Part shown: one piece after another, positions 6,417-7,475 of the stretch | Layout: the number at the start of each line of letters is the position of its first letter | Position numbering within the stretch: the stretch's first letter is position 1 | DNA from: Blastocatellia bacterium | GTDB lineage: Bacteria; Acidobacteriota; Blastocatellia; Pyrinomonadales; Pyrinomonadaceae | NCBI GenBank assembly: GCA_003487805.1 | Contig: DNNE01000131.1 | Location: forward strand, 1 to 7,475 | Direction of reading: 5' to 3' | DNA length: 7,475 nt | Made by a program: the position numbers and the translations under genes | The notes under the pieces: generated by a model | What the model was told of the DNA's origin: nothing | Database searches by the model: none | The model's input: only the letters and a program-made list of their open reading frames with translations

Positions 6417-6420
6417 CTCC
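6417..6420 (-). promoter_or_regulatory. Shine-Dalgarno GGAG deciding the TTG start
   Basis: On the minus strand GGAG is followed by 9 bases (cgactatac) and then TTG at 6407. It is the only clear ribosome-binding site among the six genes here and supports a non-ATG start for the glycosyltransferase. Confidence 0.6.
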
Positions 6421-6424
6421 GAAA

Positions 6425-6497
6425 AGTAGGCAGTACGCAGTAAGCCGTGAGGCAGTCGGTCGTGTTGCTGCCTTCTGCTTTCTGCCTACTGCCTTCT
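6425..6497. repeat. Heptamer repeats arranged as a large inverted repeat
   Basis: The right arm (6470-6497) is four tandem 7-mers near GCCTWCT: GCCTTCT, GCTTTCT, GCCTACT and GCCTTCT. The left arm (6425-6445) is three 7-mers of the same type on the other strand (GCCTACT, GCGTACT, GCTTACT when reverse-complemented). 6425-6445 can pair with 6477-6497 with 3 mismatches over 21 bases, and an inner aggcag (6450-6455) pairs with ctgcct (6468-6473) around a 12-base loop. It fills the middle of the gap between two divergent genes, so it lies in or near both promoter/leader regions. No gene is seen in it. Confidence 0.8.
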
Positions 6498-6538
6498 AAT
6501 GCTGATAAGCTAATTCAAAACAGAGCAACAATACAATC

Positions 6539-7475
6539 GTGGCCTTACGAACTGCAGTCATCGGCGTCGGACATCTGGGAAAGCAGCATGCGCGCATTCA
6601 TGCGACGCTCGCGGGTGAGGGTCGTTCGCAATTCGTCAGTGTGTGCGATATCGATGACGCGCGCGCAAACGAAATCGCTCAACAGCACAACGTCCGGGCA
6701 GTCGCGAATTGGCAGACGCTGATTGGAAGCATCGATGCCGTAAGTCTCGCCGTTCCTACCGAATCACATTGTGAGATCGGCTGCGCGCTGCTTGAGGCAG
6801 GCATTCACGTACTGGTTGAAAAGCCCATCGCGCCTACACTCGACGAAGCTGATCGAATGATTGCAGCGGCGAACAAGAGCGGCGCGATCTTACAGGTGGG
6901 CCATGCCGAGCGCTTCAATCCGGCCATGATTGCGCTGCGGCCCCATGTGCGCAGCCCCGTCTATTTCGAGATCCACCGCATCGGACAATTCACCGCGCGC
7001 TCTTTGGACATCGATGTCGTGCTCGATCTGATGATTCACGATCTCGATATCGTGCAGTGGCTTGTTGGGGAAGAAGTAGAAGTTACTGCGATTCACGCAG
7101 TTGGAATTGCCATTTTGACTGACAAGGTTGACGCGGCGAATGCGCGACTGGAGTTTTCTTCGGGGGCAGTTGCAAATATTACGGCATCGCGAGTTGGCGG
7201 CACTGAAAGGATCAGGAAGATGCGTTTCTTTCAACCGCATGATTACATCGCTATCGATTACACAACAAAACGCGCTTCGGTGAGCAGTCTTGCTCCGCCA
7301 TCGGCGGATGGCGAGTGGCCGGGCGTTCATGTGAAGAATCTCGATGTTATCGATATTGAGCCGCTGCGCGCTGAGATACTTGCGTTTCTTGAGGCGGTGC
7401 GTGATGGCTTACCGTCGCCCGTTTCTGGACTCGAAGGCAGGAATGCCCTGGCCCTGGCCCTTCGAGCCCTCGAGG
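6539..7475 (+). CDS. Gfo/Idh/MocA oxidoreductase, GnnA-like (3' end outside window)
   Basis: 312 codons are present with no stop, so the gene runs off the right edge; relatives are usually a little over 320 residues, so little is missing. The N-terminal NAD(P)-binding Rossmann fold has AVIGVGHLGKQHARI with GxGxxG at 9-14, VCDID (35-39) and AVPTESH (71-77). The family EKP motif is at 94-96. GHAERFNP (121-128) and DVVLDLMIHDLD (159-170, with His167) follow, then DAANARLEFSSGAVANITASR (198-218). This pattern resembles oxidoreductases sited beside lpxA in lipid A clusters, such as UDP-GlcNAc 3-dehydrogenase GnnA, which oxidises the sugar C3 so that GnnB can aminate it. Substrate assignment is inference; other sugar or cyclitol dehydrogenases of the family are possible. 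Start is GTG 6539, directly before the Rossmann strand; the ribosome-binding site is weak. Confidence 0.85.
   Translation, partial: MALRTAVIGVGHLGKQHARIHATLAGEGRSQFVSVCDIDDARANEIAQQHNVRAVANWQTLIGSIDAVSLAVPTESHCEIGCALLEAGIHVLVEKPIAPTLDEADRMIAAANKSGAILQVGHAERFNPAMIALRPHVRSPVYFEIHRIGQFTARSLDIDVVLDLMIHDLDIVQWLVGEEVEVTAIHAVGIAILTDKVDAANARLEFSSGAVANITASRVGGTERIRKMRFFQPHDYIAIDYTTKRASVSSLAPPSADGEWPGVHVKNLDVIDIEPLRAEILAFLEAVRDGLPSPVSGLEGRNALALALRALE

Noticed and set aside
6425..6497. CRISPR-like array
   Set aside because: The units are 7 bases, contiguous, degenerate and inverted, with no spacers.
6890..7330. Minus-strand frame of 146 codons opposite the oxidoreductase
   Set aside because: The plus-strand frame is an unbroken, motif-rich Gfo/Idh/MocA protein; the antisense frame has no family features.
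7444..7467. gccctg-type tandem repeat at the right edge
   Set aside because: It is explained by Ala-Leu alternation in a conserved helix of the oxidoreductase.

Overview
The window looks like a stretch of Acidobacteriota chromosome, possibly class Blastocatellia. The evidence is a secreted SpoIVB-like (S55) protein of the long acidobacterial type, Gram-negative outer-membrane/lipid A-type genes, moderate-high GC, mostly absent Shine-Dalgarno sequences, and abundant short palindromic repeats in and between genes. This assignment rests on family recognition by eye and is not proven. No rRNA, tRNA, CRISPR array, transposase or phage gene was seen.

Layout. Bases 1-139 hold a long inverted repeat and then a likely terminator for the first gene. 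Bases 140-2011 (minus) encode an exported S55-family protein whose catalytic blocks appear in swapped order relative to SpoIVB. Divergent from it, 2093-2731 (plus) encodes MobA (molybdenum cofactor guanylyltransferase), whose last residues run into a palindromic repeat. Bases 2732-2960 are non-coding and carry another copy of the repeat found at 12-91. Bases 2961-3914 (plus) encode a membrane-anchored alpha/beta-hydrolase-fold protein that lacks the nucleophile serine. Bases 4003-4599 (plus) encode a small secreted protein I do not recognise. Bases 4692-6407 (minus) encode an ArnT/PMT-like GT-C glycosyltransferase that contains a repeat-derived in-frame peptide. A 131-base divergent gap (6408-6538) holds a hairpin made of heptamer repeats. 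From 6539 to the right edge runs a Gfo/Idh/MocA oxidoreductase, cut off by the window end, of the kind found next to lpxA in lipid A loci (GnnA-like).

How the genes relate. The right-hand pair (glycosyltransferase and sugar-nucleotide-type oxidoreductase) plausibly belongs to lipid A or envelope glycan biosynthesis. The left part is a set of single transcription units without an obvious shared pathway: an exported S55 protein, MobA, a pseudo-hydrolase and a secreted unknown. The main thread of interest is a population of short palindromic repeats that occur between genes and have also been absorbed into reading frames (MobA tail, glycosyltransferase loop), together with the permuted S55 fold. 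I did not find a clear new multi-gene system.
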